A DNA stretch of 64,000 nt from Carettochelys insculpta (taxonomy: Eukaryota > Chordata > Testudines > Carettochelyidae). Shown here one piece after another: positions 46,690-58,905 of the stretch (positions within the stretch are counted from its first letter, which is position 1; each line of letters begins with the position of its first letter). The DNA lies in contig NC_134146.1 of the NCBI RefSeq assembly GCF_033958435.1, positions 25,256,501 to 25,320,500 on the forward strand, in the 5' to 3' direction. The notes beneath the pieces are model-generated. The model was not told where the DNA came from, did not search any database, and saw only the letters and a list, made by a program, of their open reading frames with translations. Both the position numbers and the translations under genes were made by a program.

Positions 46690-48002
46690 GGTTAGAGGTG
46701 GGGAACTTTTTCTGACTTTGGGGACCAATGACCCATAAAAAAATCAATGGGGCCACACAAGTGAGAAGTAAGAAATAAAAAGCCCTCACAGATGTCGTCA
46801 AAGACTGAAAAACTAATAAAACTCCTCACATTCCCCTCACACACCAGCCCCAGAGCCTAAGGGAGGCAGGGCTAGGACATTTGTGGGCCTAAGGGTGCCA
46901 ACAGCCACCACATGCCTGGGAGCAAAGGAGGGAGCCAGCTCTCTGCCCCTGGAAGAGGTGGGGCCAAGGGCAAATGGGGCATGGCTTAAGGCAGTCAGCC
47001 CTGCCCCCTCCTCCACTTTGTGCTTCACGGTGGCACAGCACTTTGTGGTGTTCTAAAGGGGCCAGGAGCTCCTGCCACCATCCCTGGTACTGCAGTGGTG
47101 GCTGAAGCTCCCAGGCCCCTTCAAAATATTGGACCTGGAGGCAACCTTTTTTTGCACCCTCAACAGTGGACCTGCATGAGTCCCTCTAGGCTCTGGGGTG
47201 GGGTCAAGAATTAGGGGTTCAGTGTGGGAGGGGGCAGCCAAAAAGTGGGCTTGGGGAAGTGTGCTCTGGGCAGGAGGGAGGGTGCAAGAACAGGCTGCAA
47301 GTGGGCAGTCAGGGCAAGAGTGAGGTGCAGGAATGGGATGTGGGGGTGGGGGGCGCTGGAGGAGGTGCAGTAGCAGGCTGTGGGTGTTGGGTCTGATTAG
47401 GAGGGACTGCAGGAGAGGAGTGGGGGTCTGGAAGGGAGAGGGATGCAGAGAAAGATGGGGGTGTCGGGTCTGGATGGGAGGAAGGGTACCGGAGGGTTTG
47501 GGGTACAAGGTCTGTAAGCGAGTGGTCAGGTGGGCATGAGGGTTCTGGGAGGGAAAGGGAAGGAGCAAGGTAGAAATGGGGGTCTGGGCAGGAGGGAGGG
47601 TGCATGATGGGGTGCAGAAGCTGGCTGGGAGCATGGGGTCTGGGCAACAGGGGCACAGCTTACCTGGGCAGCACCCCCATGACACAAGTCTGTGTCCCTC
47701 AACCCCGCTCCCAGCACTGCTCTCCACTGCTCTAATTGGCCAGAATTCTGGCCAATCAGAGCAGTGGGAGAAAGCCTCTGGGCAGCACTGCCACTCTGCC
47801 CACTTGTTCCCAGACTGGGGGAAAGGCAGCCAGCAGCAGTGGTGTCACATAGAGCTGCTTCCTGCCCACCCCCACCCTCAAGCAGGGCTGGATCTGACCC
47901 AGCTTGCCTGATCCTGCCCACAATGTTTGTGGCTCCACACCTCCCACCCCACCATGAGCCAGATGCTGGTGAGAGGAGCCCCAAGCAAGTCGGTCCAACC
48001 CT
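46690..48002 (+). repeat. GC-rich dispersed repeat, long copy (copy C)
   Basis: It opens near 'aggtggggaactttttctg', which resembles a hAT end. It includes the hairpin-core unit shared with copies A and B ('gggccaagggcaaatgggg', 'gcagtcagccctg', 'ttctaaaggggccaggagct', 'aagctcccaggccccttcaa'). From 47230 to 47650 there is a degenerate G-rich tandem series of 'gggtctgggcaggagggagg' words. The long minus frame at 47053-47727 is Pro/Ser-rich with no domain and is a by-product of the skew. A 42-bp palindrome lies at 47725-47766. The right boundary is uncertain. Confidence 0.5.
47725..47766. repeat. 42-bp near-perfect palindrome
   Basis: The left half CACTGCTCTAATTGGCCAGAA and right half TTCTGGCCAATCAGAGCAGTG are reverse complements with one mismatch, centred on GAATTC. 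It contains ATTGG/CCAAT on both sides. It may be the fold point of the surrounding repeat; a CCAAT-box function is speculative. Confidence 0.9.
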
Positions 48003-49428
48003 AAACCTGTGGTGAATTACATGGCATTCTAAGACTAGTGACCAGAAAAGTGGGGGCAGGGGAGGGAGCTTGAGAGATATAATCTACAGATATTTTCTCC
48101 ACCACTTTCAAATTTCCATGATTTATAGACCAAGAAACACATTTGTTTCACCTCTCACATCCAAAGATGTTTAATCAATGTTTGATTTAATAGGTGCATT
48201 TTATCTATCGTATTTACAACTCACAGAAAATTAGAAACTTGTACACTGGGTGTTAGTAAACAAACTGTCAGATTTGCTGTTGTCGCCATGGACACAAAAG
48301 TCCATTTTGTGACTATATCCCAAGAAACACTCAGTTAAATCTGGATTCAAAAAAAATCAGTACAGTCTCAAGTGTCTGCTGTATGTATTTACTGGTACAC
48401 TGATACCGAGTCAGTTTTTGACCCTGAACTGCAAATGTCCTCAGTTTTGATTAAAATCTGATCTGCAGCTGGCTGATTCTAATTTAAATGTCTCATTGAT
48501 GGCTAGTATATTATATTACCTGAGTATATACAGAGGAATGGTGTTGCAACCAGCCTCAGTAAACTCAACATAAATGAGCAGTGCTCGTTAATCTACTATT
48601 ATAAGAATCTAGCAGCAAAGTGTTTTTCGCAACAGATGAATTATTTAAAATAGATAACTCTTATGTCCCATCCAAATCTTTCCTATTACACTCTACAGAC
48701 CACAGGACAGACTCTCATCCAAAGGCCCTCACTTGTGAAAATCCCCAGTGTATGTAATTTGACAGGGTCTGCACTTAGGGCTGAAACCAAAGCATACTGA
48801 AGTCAATCACGGGAGTCAGTCTTTGGTGACTACAACTTTTAGCAGTAACTTTTTGTTTATGTTTTCTTTGTTTGTATTTCTGTTTACAGTTATAGGACTT
48901 CCTCTGCATCTTATGCTATCCAAAATAGATACTGGACTAATCTCAGCCCTGAAGTATATGCCTGAAATTTACAATGAAGTCAATAAGAGCTGTGTCCATC
49001 ATAAAGTATGAATTTGGCCCTCTATATTTTCAGCTTTGTACTTGAGCACTCTCTTACTATGGTTAGAAGCACATAATTTAGTTTCTAAATAGTTACATTT
49101 TCCTCATTGTTATACACCCAGAACTTCTTATGTATCTTGTGCTGTATAACACATACATATCTTGTGTATCTTGTTGTACTTGAAGCATTTTGTATTTTTA
49201 AACCAGATAATATATGCTTTCCCCTTACAGAACTATATAACAAATCTATAACCACTAACTGTAAATCTCTACTCATTCTGGCTGTCTGGACAGGGTTCCC
49301 TTGAAATGGTTAACACGATTTTCAATCAACATTTTTTTTTTGTTGACGTTCCCATGTCAGAGAAACTGCCAAGGAGAAAAATAGCATAAATACTTAGTAC
49401 AAGAAATTCTATTAATAAAATATTGGAG
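48003..49428. other. A+T-rich spacer
   Basis: No feature was recognised beyond short 'tgaagtcaat' words near 48797 and 48974. Confidence 0.45.
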
Positions 49429-49531
49429 CCAAATTCTGATCTCAGATTAGTGTAAATATGGGATAATCTTTAATCGTTCAAGACATTTCCCTGGATTTAT
49501 ACCAGTGCAACTGAGAACAGAATTTGGCTTC
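49429..49531. repeat. Short ancient palindromic repeat
   Basis: 'gccaaattctgatctcagatt' at the left pairs with 'aactgagaacagaatttggc' at the right. Inside, 'agtgtaaatatgggat' pairs loosely with 'tggatttataccagtgcaac'. This foldback pattern is common in bird, crocodile and turtle DNA. Weaker relatives occur at about 873-955, 59742-59817 and 61917-61965. Confidence 0.55.
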
Positions 49532-51309
49532 ATAGGAGGGAACTCATTCTTGGATTTTATAAACTACATCGGACTTACCCAATGAAGTGTCACTGAATTT
49601 TATAGGCTCTTCCTAGTTCCGATGTGGGCAACAGTTCAGCAGGTTAGGAGTCCACATGAGAGGAAATTCACATATTCCCAGTGTTTTAATCATCATTGCA
49701 CACAAATTATCTGTTGCCTTGTGCAAGGGTCTTCACTTCTGTACCTCAGTTTTCCTACCTGTACAAAGGAGATAATATTATGGGGCATGATAAGGATTAC
49801 TTGAAGTTTAATCAGTATTTGAGATACTATCCTGTGTGTAAAATGAACTGGTAATAGAGGAGAGGTGTCCGCCCATCACAAACCATATTATTTCAATTAG
49901 CAAAGTCAATGATTTAATGAGGATGGCAGCAGGCCATTTTCTGCTAGTGTTAATCCAAAGAAGGAAGCCCTTGGAATGGAATACTAATCATGCAAGACAC
50001 TTGTGACCTCTGTCCACCAAATTTCCCACAGCCTAATTGCACTATAAAAAAAAGGTGGCACTGAATAGAAGCAGTGGGCAGGGGAGGCACTGGTTCAGTT
50101 CAGTACTTCTGATTTCAACTGAAAGCCTCTCTCTCTGCAGAAGGAATGATGAATACACAGACTGTCCTCCCCAAAGGAGGAACTGCCAGCTGGGGCAACT
50201 ACCTCAACTCACAGAGGAAGGTGCATCTGATGCCTTCCTGAGCCAAAAGAGAATAGAGTCAATCCAGTGCACTGAAGTATCTTCGCTTGCCAAAGAACAG
50301 TCCTTAACAAAAGACAGGGTTTGAACCGTTGATGTTTCCATTGACATTGCCCATGATAGTCCTGCTGTATGACACTCATATTGTCAGTGTGACGCTCTTT
50401 GCAAGCACTGAAGGTATAAGAAGGAAAGAAATCCTATGTATTTCTACTTGAGTCTGACAATTAAGTACTCCAACATGTCTAAAATAATATACAAAATATA
50501 CAAAATGGAAAGAATTATTCAAAACAGCAAATCAAATGACTATAACCAAGCAAAGCATTCAATACACTGCAGCAGGCAGACAAGCATAAGTATACTGAAC
50601 CGCACTGATATTCACCAGGAATGGGAATGCTACAAAAGGTATAAAATTAGAAGTAGCCAGGAGTGCTCTATTTAAATACTACAGCATTTGAGATGGCTGA
50701 TGCACAACTAAAGTGTCAAGAACTCAAAAAAATGGAACAGCTTTTGGAACCATATTTACATGTCGCCCACCTCAATGTATCTATTAGCTGCAACTAGTGA
50801 CGGGACTCTTACCTGTGGGCAAGCATAATCTTAATAGCTTGCACTTAACTCTACACTTGCAGATTTCTAAAAGCAGCGTACAGAGGAAGGGAAGTGCCCT
50901 TTTGCAGCTGTGGCAACGTGGTACCAAGAGGCAAAGTGACCTGTCAACATGGCAAAGCAAGTCAGTGGCAGAGCTGGGGATGAGGGCCATGTTTCCTGAC
51001 AGAATTCCTGTCCTCTAACCTCTGGCTCTGCTGGTCCTCAAAGATTTAACATAGTCACAAAGTGTGATAGTAACATAGAGAAAAGAGACCTAACTCTCCT
51101 TACTCCACACTCACACCAGTAGCGTGGCTGATACCAGAGGAAGTCAGAAAAAGGAAGAACAGAATGGCTGTCACAAGGTAGAGCTGCCCAGGGCATGGGT
51201 GGAAAGGATGCTTTCAAAGAAAGACAAGAATGAGAGAAAATACCTACTGGTCCAAAAAGAGTATAATCAGAAGACTTTACTGTTTAAAAGCTGCACTACC
51301 ACAAAGTGT
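49532..51309. other. Spacer
   Basis: Nothing was recognised. Small frames lack motifs. Confidence 0.45.
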
Positions 51310-52025
51310 CTCTATCAATGCTGTTGAATGCTTTTTCAAAGTCTATGAAGGTCATGTATGGGGAAGTTCCACTCAAGTAGCTGTTCTGTGATCACTCTGA
51401 GAGCTGCCGTTTGATCAGTACAAAATCTATTACTTCAGAACCTGGCCTGTTCTTCCATGAGCTATCTATTTCTGTCTTCAGTCTCTCCAAGAGAATCTGA
51501 TTGAACACTTTCCCAGTAATAGACAGTAATGTGATGCCCCTCCAGTTCTTGCATTCCTTCAGGTTGCCTTTCTTTGCAAGCTTGATAAGGTAGCCATGTT
51601 TCCAGTCTTATGGGATCATCTTCTTTTGTAGGTGTGCTGCTGTTAATTTGCAGAGGTATATTTGAAGGTGGTAACTCTGGAGGTTCCATGTGGGCAGGAT
51701 GGTTCAGTAGCTCTTCAAGAAGTGTTTCTTCCACCTACTGAGCTGCTCACTTGGTTTCATGAGCACACAGCCCTCCTTATCCCGTACTGGCTGATCCACC
51801 GTATGCTGTGACCCAGCTAGCTTCCGTGTGATGTCATACAGCTCTTTCAAGTTTCCCCAACCTGCAGTTTGTTCCAATTGTTGTGCAAGGTTTTCCACAA
51901 AGTTGTTCTTATCCAATTTGACAGCCTTTTTAACTTTTCTGTTGGCTTCTGAATACAGTCTCTGAGCTTCCACCTTGGCTGCTCTTGTTTTGCTGTTGTT
52001 GATTGCTCTTTTTCTTGAGTAATGT
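51310..52025 (-). pseudogene. RTE-like LINE ORF2 fragment (linker to early RT)
   Basis: In minus-strand order: EAQRLYSEANRKVKKAVK and LYDITRKLAGSQHTVDQPV-DKEG (51973-51704), EELLNHPAHMEPPELPPSN and LQINSSTPTKEDD (51734-51640). After a frameshift come HGYLIKLAKKGNLKECKNW, RGITLLSITGKVFNQILLER and finally FCTDQTAALRVITEQLLEW. This is the region between endonuclease and RT fingers/palm in RTE-type (possibly RTEX) non-LTR elements. Two or more frameshifts and stops are present. It ends just as the first catalytic block (FIDFEKAF) begins. Confidence 0.75.
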
Positions 52026-54951
52026 GGCTATCCCAAATTCATGCCAACTGAACTTTTATAACCGCAGAGCACTACTTCAACATTCATGTATCTATCAGTC
52101 AATTTCCGGCCCATGTTCTGTGGACACAGACTGTTTCTCTGGGAAATTTGTGGTAATATGCCAAGAACATGAATCCAAGCAGTTAGCTGGTAGATATAGA
52201 CTTAGTAAGTACATAGCCATCCAGCTACAATAATATTCACAGATTGAAACCACAATCCGGCAACTATAAGCCCTGTTGAAAGTGTTACATGTTCCACATC
52301 TGAGGCTGATTTAGAGATGGTACCACTCTGGGTGCCAACTGCAGGGTTTGGGCCCTGACTCAGCAAAGAACTTAAGCATGTGCTTAAGTTTATCACTCTT
52401 TAGCAAAGCTCTTAGTGCATGCTCCATTCCCTTATGTGCTTTGCAGAACAGTGATGAAGAGGCTCACCTTTAAGCTCTGAAGGTCCTATGTTCAATCTCT
52501 GATGAAAGCTCAGAAAACAATTATTACAAAACTCTTATATCCTCCCAGTTGTTTTATAATTCAAAGTGAAATGGCTGCCAGTTAAGTAATAGCTCGGACC
52601 AGAAGAGTAGGGTGAGGGAATAATTCCTTTCTTGTCCTAGTTAAAACTCACAAAATTAATAGAATATTTAAGGATACTTATGTCCATATCATGAAAGGGA
52701 TAGCAAGCACTGTGTGCAATAGAGGGACCAATTTGCTCAGGATGAATAATTCCATTAACTTGAGCAATACCCATTAGGTGAAATTCTCCGGTGCGTGGAA
52801 GGCTCCCCATATTTCTTAAGCTCTGCATAGAGGCATTGTGGAGGTTCTGCTGGGTGAGTTGCTGCACAGTTCATTTCCACCATGTGACAAAACAGATCTC
52901 CGTGACAGACCTGAGCAGTTTGGATGGTTACAGAACACTGTGGAGCCATGCAAAAGGTGACCTAGGAAAGGGACTACAGGCACACACTGATGTACTCCAC
53001 ACAGCAACCCCAGTACTCTCTGGCCCTTGTGCATCGATTTCACATTCCCAAACCACTCCAAACAGCACCCTAATAGTGATGTCTTTTGTCAGTGGTGCAG
53101 GTTTAGCCCAAGTTAGTAAGAATTGCAAAATCAGGCCCAAGAGAGTCTTACATGGGAAAGCTGTTACTGATTCCATTCTGACTGTGAATTTTAAATCATC
53201 CTCTCTGCCAGAGTTTAAATCAAGCTATTAAAAAGAGACTTAAGATCTATTTTGTGATATTCACAAGATCAGATTCAGAAATAATAAGTGAATAAGGGGC
53301 ATTCTTCCTCAAAAAATATTAATAGCTAGTTTTTATCTCAATTTTTGAAACATATTTCACTTATTAATGAGTTATTTTTTACCACAACTGGATTCTGAAA
53401 TTAAACAAAAATTGGAAGGAAGACAGTTCAAAGATCTCAAAAAATAGACAAACTTAATTGTTTGCAAGAGAAAACATGAGAAATCAAAGTTTTAAAGAAA
53501 AGGAAAAGTTATAGCACATTGGTGCTACAGTAAATATAATTGAACGCATTTCATATTTGAACTAAGTGCTTAAAACTACTCCTAAGACCAAACTTATCTA
53601 CCCTGAATATATTTACAGATGCTTTGATTTCAGCTGAAGTTTTCATGAAAATTTTTTTTTTTTTCTGGTTGCTCACTGAAGTCAGTCCCATGATAAAAAT
53701 ACAGCTAAAGGGCTTGTCCTGCAGGTGATTTGGGAAGGTGAAATCTATGCAGAAGCATGCAGGTGATCCCACTGACTTCAGCAAGACTACTCATCAATAA
53801 AGATAAGGTCCTGCATGTTTGTGGATTGTGAAGACTATTCATAATCAACACCTTGAGCAGCATGACTGCAATAAACTCCTATAATGCTTTGGAAACTGTC
53901 ATCTAATTTTGAACATCCTCCTAAACAGAAAAATAATGTTCTGGAACCCCAAGTAAAAGTTGTAACCTCTATGCTAAACAGTCTCAGGTTGCCTTTCAAA
54001 TGTTTAATCCAAACAATTTACTTTTAGTTCAAAGCGCAGAGTTCAGAAACTGTCTCCAAATGTCAAGTTTGAGTGACCTAGGAACTGGCTACAACCATCA
54101 GTTCACACCTAGGACTCATCAAATAGCGGCAATTTTCATTTGTAGAAACATGGGTTGAACTTAAATAAAGGGCATAGAGATGTGAAGCCAGGTTGCTTAT
54201 AGAGAAGGGGTTTCAAGACTCAAGTGATTCTACTTTTTCTAGTCATTTTAAGAACACGGCCAATCCTGCACTATGTTGAGCCTTCATAGCATTTACTTTC
54301 ATATGACTTAACAATAGATACATTTCAAGAGTGTGAAGATTACAAAGTCACTCAGTCACACTGGGTATCAGGTTTCCTGTTCCACCTTACCCCAGACCGC
54401 TTCTAGAAACACAGTATGATGTAGTCTCTCAGTATATGTCTGCATACTATTTTTTTCAAAGGACCCTACCTCACTCAGTTCACAGCATAGTGCTCAATTA
54501 ATGAGCAGCTATTCAATATGTTGTTTTATCTCATGTTTGGCCCTAGGCCTTATTTACTGCACAGTATTCAAATCCTCTTGTGGTAACAGAATTATTCATT
54601 TCCTCAGGGGCTTTTAAAGTCCCTCATCACCATAACATCTGAGTGCTGCACAAACTATTTATCTTTACAACAACCTTGTGAAGTGAGGATGGTATTATTA
54701 TCATTTTACTGATGGGGAGTGAGGCACAAAGAGATTAAAGTTAAGAAGGGCACACCAAATTGGGGTGACCAATTTGAGACACACCTAATATCTCATTTCA
54801 GAATACCTGGGATTATATGTTCCCATCACAAGCACTGACAATACAAGTGCTCAGAACTTCTCTAAAATGAGAAACAAGCTTGCCACTGAGCTTGATAGGC
54901 CCAGAATTTCACCCTGGTGTTTAGCTAAAGGTTGCATAAGTAAAGTGAATG
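52026..54951. other. Spacer with faint old-repeat traces
   Basis: At 52345-52400 'ggccctgactcagcaaag' and 'aagcatgtgcttaagttt', and near 53763-53815 'cccactgacttcagcaag', look like relics of the same old sauropsid short repeat group. No gene was recognised. Confidence 0.4.
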
Positions 54952-55301
54952 AGGCTGCTTCTACACTCTCACTCTCCCATCAGAGGTGGCATGGTAATGA
55001 GGCAATTCGAAGCAGGCTAATAAGGCACTAACATGCATATTCAGCACCTCATTAGCATAATGGTGGCCATGTGAATTTCAAAGTGCAGACTTCATGTCTA
55101 GATTGGTGTAAGGGAATGTCGAAGTGGGACGCTTATTTCGAAGCTGCCCCCATCTACACTGTCAATCTGCAAATCAAAGTCTACACTTTGAAATTCACAT
55201 GGCCACCACTATGCTAATGAGGCACTGAATATGTACGTTAGCATCTCATTAGCCTGCTTGGAATTGCCTCATTACCATGAGTGAGAGTATAGAAGAACCT
55301 G
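54952..55301. mobile_element. Foldback MITE, about 350 bp, near-complete palindrome
   Basis: The left end AGGCTGCTTCTACACTCTCA and the reverse complement of the right end, CAGGTTCTTCTATACTCTCA, pair. Pairing continues inward through 'catggtaatgaggcaatt', 'agcaggctaat', 'cctcattagcat' and 'ggccatgtgaatttcaaag'. Most of the element can fold on itself around a centre near 55130. It is non-coding. Its TCTACAC-containing ends suggest the same superfamily as 41724 and 61124. Confidence 0.75.
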
Positions 55302-57085
55302 TTTCAGAGTTACAATAGTTGTTGAGCACAAGGATATGAACATCTTGGTAAGGACACAGTACATTTCCCCTACGTAATATGTCACAAATGTAATTAGAAA
55401 ATGTTAAAAAGTCAGAAATGTAATGTATCCAGCACATCTAGAAACAAACAAATTTGTGTTAAAGATAGCGAACCTCTTCTTACACATGTGGGCAGCAGAA
55501 TAATACAATCTCAAAGTGTCAGCTGTTTTATAAGTTTTAAATAAGTGTTTTTTAATAAAGTTAGCTGGTTTTAGGAGAGAGCTTTCGCTTCCTGAAAATT
55601 AAATAAATCAATCAGGATTTTTTTTCTTTTTTTATTGTCCTGGAGGGAAAAAAATTATGACTGGTGAGTCATCCACTTATTGATATCTTCACTCATCAAA
55701 GAGGTAAGAGCAGGTTTTATAGCAGCTTGGGGAATCATGGTGAAATGACTAGTGAGGCTTAACTGAGCTGAGAAAAGAAAATCATTAATTTAGAGTTTCA
55801 GGTTTTTCCGACAGCTGGGTCTCCCCCACTTAACGACCTCAAGATCTACACAGGTTCATTTTGAGGCTTTATTTAGCACTGGAAAGGGAATTCTGATGAG
55901 ATATTTTAAACCTGAGATGGTAATTTATCAGACAATATAAATAGGCTCCCTATCAAAATATTATTTCCTAGCTCTTCGTACTGGTTCACTGTGATATAAT
56001 TTAATCCTCAATTACATCCTTCCAGTTTTCATTATATGCATTAACATCTCTTGTTAGCTACAGTTTGGAAAAGTTATTAGTATTTAAGGATATGAACAAT
56101 ACTGAAAATAAGACAGACTGGAGAACAAGTTCTTTAGAGTCAAGGATTCTCTTTGTTACTATTCTTTTATGCTTGTTCAGTACCTAGACGAATAAGCTCC
56201 CAAATGTGACTGGGGCTTCTAGACAATACTGCAGAATAAATAAATAATATTGTTATAAACACCCACTGCAGATTTCTCAGGATCAGCTCCCAGTGATTCT
56301 GTGTATGCATGTATGAAACAAATAGGATTTATAATCAGCCATTTTTATATGGGGATCTGAGTACTTTGTACTGGAAAGAGAATAAAAAAGCAAGACCCAT
56401 TTTTCATGTTAGTCCTGATAACATTTTCCTAGACTAAGACCAGACTAGAAGTAAATACATTTAAGTACAGGGCTCCCAAACCTAAGCAAACTTTGTGAAA
56501 AATACTCCAAAATATTACCCTATTTCAAAATGAATACATTATTGAGTATCTCTATCGTCTCATTTTTGGATCTTACAAGGAGGCAGAAAAGTAAGGATTG
56601 TAGAAATTTTCATGGAAAGTACTTACCATGTGCTCCATCCATCCTAATGGGTGTCTATTCTCGCCTCACTTGACACAAGTAACTTCCACTATAGGTAACG
56701 GGAATACACATAATGGAGAATTTAAAAGAAAAAAACAACGAAAAAAAACCCACTAGAACACATTAGAGCAATTACCTAGAAAAATTCAAGTAATTGGCCT
56801 CTTGTGTGAATTACGCACAGGCCCTCACCATATTTCCACTGGGAAAAGACCAGTGGGAACAGAATCATATCCAAAATAACTATCCATCAACTCTAGTTAA
56901 GTAAGCAGAGTCTGGTATTAATTCAACAGCTAGCTGGAAATGATTGATGTTATGCTGGGCTGTAGTCACTAATTCTGTTCACCAACTGGGCTACAGGATG
57001 GGCTTAGGTCTAAGCTGAAGTTCTCTTCAATCAAAACAAAGATTTGTTTAGCAGCTTTCCCCACAAGCGAAGGTTTCATGTGCAT
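55302..57085. other. A+T-rich spacer
   Basis: Nothing was recognised. Confidence 0.5.
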
Positions 57086-57293
57086 CAGCCCCCATCCAAT
57101 TAGTGGGAGAGCACAGAGAGCCAATGGCGCCGACAGAGTGGGAGGGGGCCACCTCTATTCCCCCGAAAAGGCGGGGCCAAGGGTGGATGGGGCAGGGCCT
57201 TCAGCCCTCAGCGCCACCTGGACCATGGTGCTGGACCTCACTCCCACTCACAGACAGCAGTGCTGCAACGTTGATTCAAAGGGGCTCAGAGAT

Positions 57294-58206
57294 CATAAGA
57301 ACAGAAGAACATAAGAATGGCCATACTGGGTCAGACCAAAGGTCCATCCAGCCCAGCATCCCATCTGCCGACGGTGGCCAATGCCAGGTGCCCCAGAGAA
57401 GGAGAACAGAAGACAATGATCAAGTGATTTATCTCCTGCCATCCATCTCCTGCCCTTGTTCTGAAGGCTAGGGCACCATACTTTATCCCTGGCTAATAGC
57501 CATTTATGGACCTAACCTGCAAAAATTTATCAAGCTCTTTTTTAAACCCTAATAGAGTCCTGGCCTTCACAGCCTCCTCGGGCAAGGAGTTCCACAGGTT
57601 GACTGTGCGCTGTGTGAAGAAAAATTTCCTTTTATTAGTTTTGAACCTACTACCCATCAATTTCATTTGGTGTCCCCTAGTTCTTGTATTATGGGAAAAG
57701 GTAAATCATTTTTCTATATTCACTTTCTCCACACCATTCATGATTTTATATACCTCTATCATATCGCCCCTCCATCGCCTCTTTTCCAAACTGAAAAGTC
57801 CCAGTCTCTCTAGCCTCTCCCCATATGGGACCCGTTCCAAGCCCCTAATCATCTTAGTCGCCCTTTTCTGAACCTTTTCTAATGCCAATATATCTTTTTT
57901 GAGGTGAGGAGACCACATCTGCACGCAGTACTCAACATGTGGGCGTACCATAGTTTTATATAGGGGAAGTATGATATCTTTTGTCTTATTATCGATCCCT
58001 TTTTTAATAATTCCTAACATCCTATTTGCCTTACTAACTGCCGCTGCACACTGCGTGGATGTCTTCAGAGAACTATCCACTATAACTCCAAGATCCCTTT
58101 CCTGATCTGTCGTAGCTAAATTTGACCCCATCATGTAGTACGTGTAATTTGGGTTATTTTTTTTTCCAACATGCATTACCTTACACTTACCCACATTAAA
58201 TTTCAT
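57294..58206 (-). mobile_element. Young 5'-truncated CR1 copy
   Basis: This is the 3' UTR plus the last part of ORF2. An open frame of 166 codons (58206-57706) carries [56 protein letters not shown] and [20 protein letters not shown]. It matches the 3660-8060 element at nearly all positions, including the 3' UTR string starting 'ctgggtcagaccaaaggtcc'. Sequence stops abruptly at the MKFNV codons, where a low-complexity A+T array begins. Confidence 0.92.
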
Positions 58207-58274
58207 TTTAATTAAAATTAAATTAAATTTAATTAAAATTAAATTAAATTAAATTAATTAAAATTAAATTAAAA
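58207..58274. repeat. AATTAAA-type low-complexity array
   Basis: About 68 bases consist only of A and T in ATTAAA/TTAATT words. They lie exactly at the 5' truncation point of the CR1 copy and before the GC-rich repeat resumes. Confidence 0.9.
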
Positions 58275-58345
58275 TTCCCCTACTTCGGCAGCAGCAGTGG
58301 CTGGAGCTCCAGGCCCCTTTGAACCACTGGATGAGGGGGGAACTG

Positions 58346-58905
58346 TTCCCTTTCCCCACTCCACCCTACCCCATCAGCAGGCCTACAGAGAGCTACTAAA
58401 ACCAGCTCCCCTATTATGTCCCTGAAAGGAAGTTGCAGTTAGCTCGTGAAATTCTATAGCTACCCTCTATCCAAATTCCATCTGTTTTTTATGTTTCACC
58501 ACTATTTACATTAAATATACTTTGCACAGCTTTCAAAAACAATCCTGGGGGATTGCTTACTGAATTTTTACCATAACTGGCCCCAGGTCTCAAGATCTTT
58601 ATCTGCACCATCACTTTCAACATATCACTGATCTTTAATGCTTATGGGAAAGGGAAAAGCCATGGCCTTTCACATCAGGAAGTTGTCCATCAACTGGTTC
58701 TTATCCAGGGGCTACTTTAATGATGATACCAGAAAGCAGCCAACTATTTTTCATAAATAAAAAAAGCATCCCCCATTATGAATGCTTCCTGCTTACTGTG
58801 GGAAATATAGTTGTAGGTGAAATATAAGCCTTGGCTTGAATGTATTTATTCTTGTTATTAAGCATTGCAGAATGCTTCAAATTTTTCTCACCTGACAGCT
58901 TAAAC
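58346..58905. other. Spacer
   Basis: Nothing was recognised. Confidence 0.45.

Larger units (their letters stand above)
57086..58345 (+). repeat. GC-rich dispersed repeat (copy D), split by CR1
   Basis: The left part (57086-57291) has 'cggggccaagggtggatggg', 'gccttcagccctcagc' and 'attcaaaggggctcagag'. After a CR1 tail and an A+T repeat, the right part resumes at about 58284 with 'cggcagcagcagtggctgg' and 'agctccaggcccctttgaac'. The two parts together restore the hairpin core seen in the copies at 21.9, 25.8 and 47.1 kb, so the intervening DNA is a later insertion. Confidence 0.65.

Noticed and set aside
47053..47727. 224-codon minus-strand frame, Pro/Ser-rich
   Set aside because: It lies over a G-rich degenerate tandem repeat; open frames occur on both strands and the residues reflect base skew.
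47725..47766. CCAAT-box promoter
   Set aside because: The CCAAT words are simply the two halves of a palindrome inside a repeat; no downstream gene is visible.
51124..51327. Lys/Glu-rich plus-strand frame as a small exon
   Set aside because: No motif; adjacent to a minus-strand LINE fossil and of chance length.
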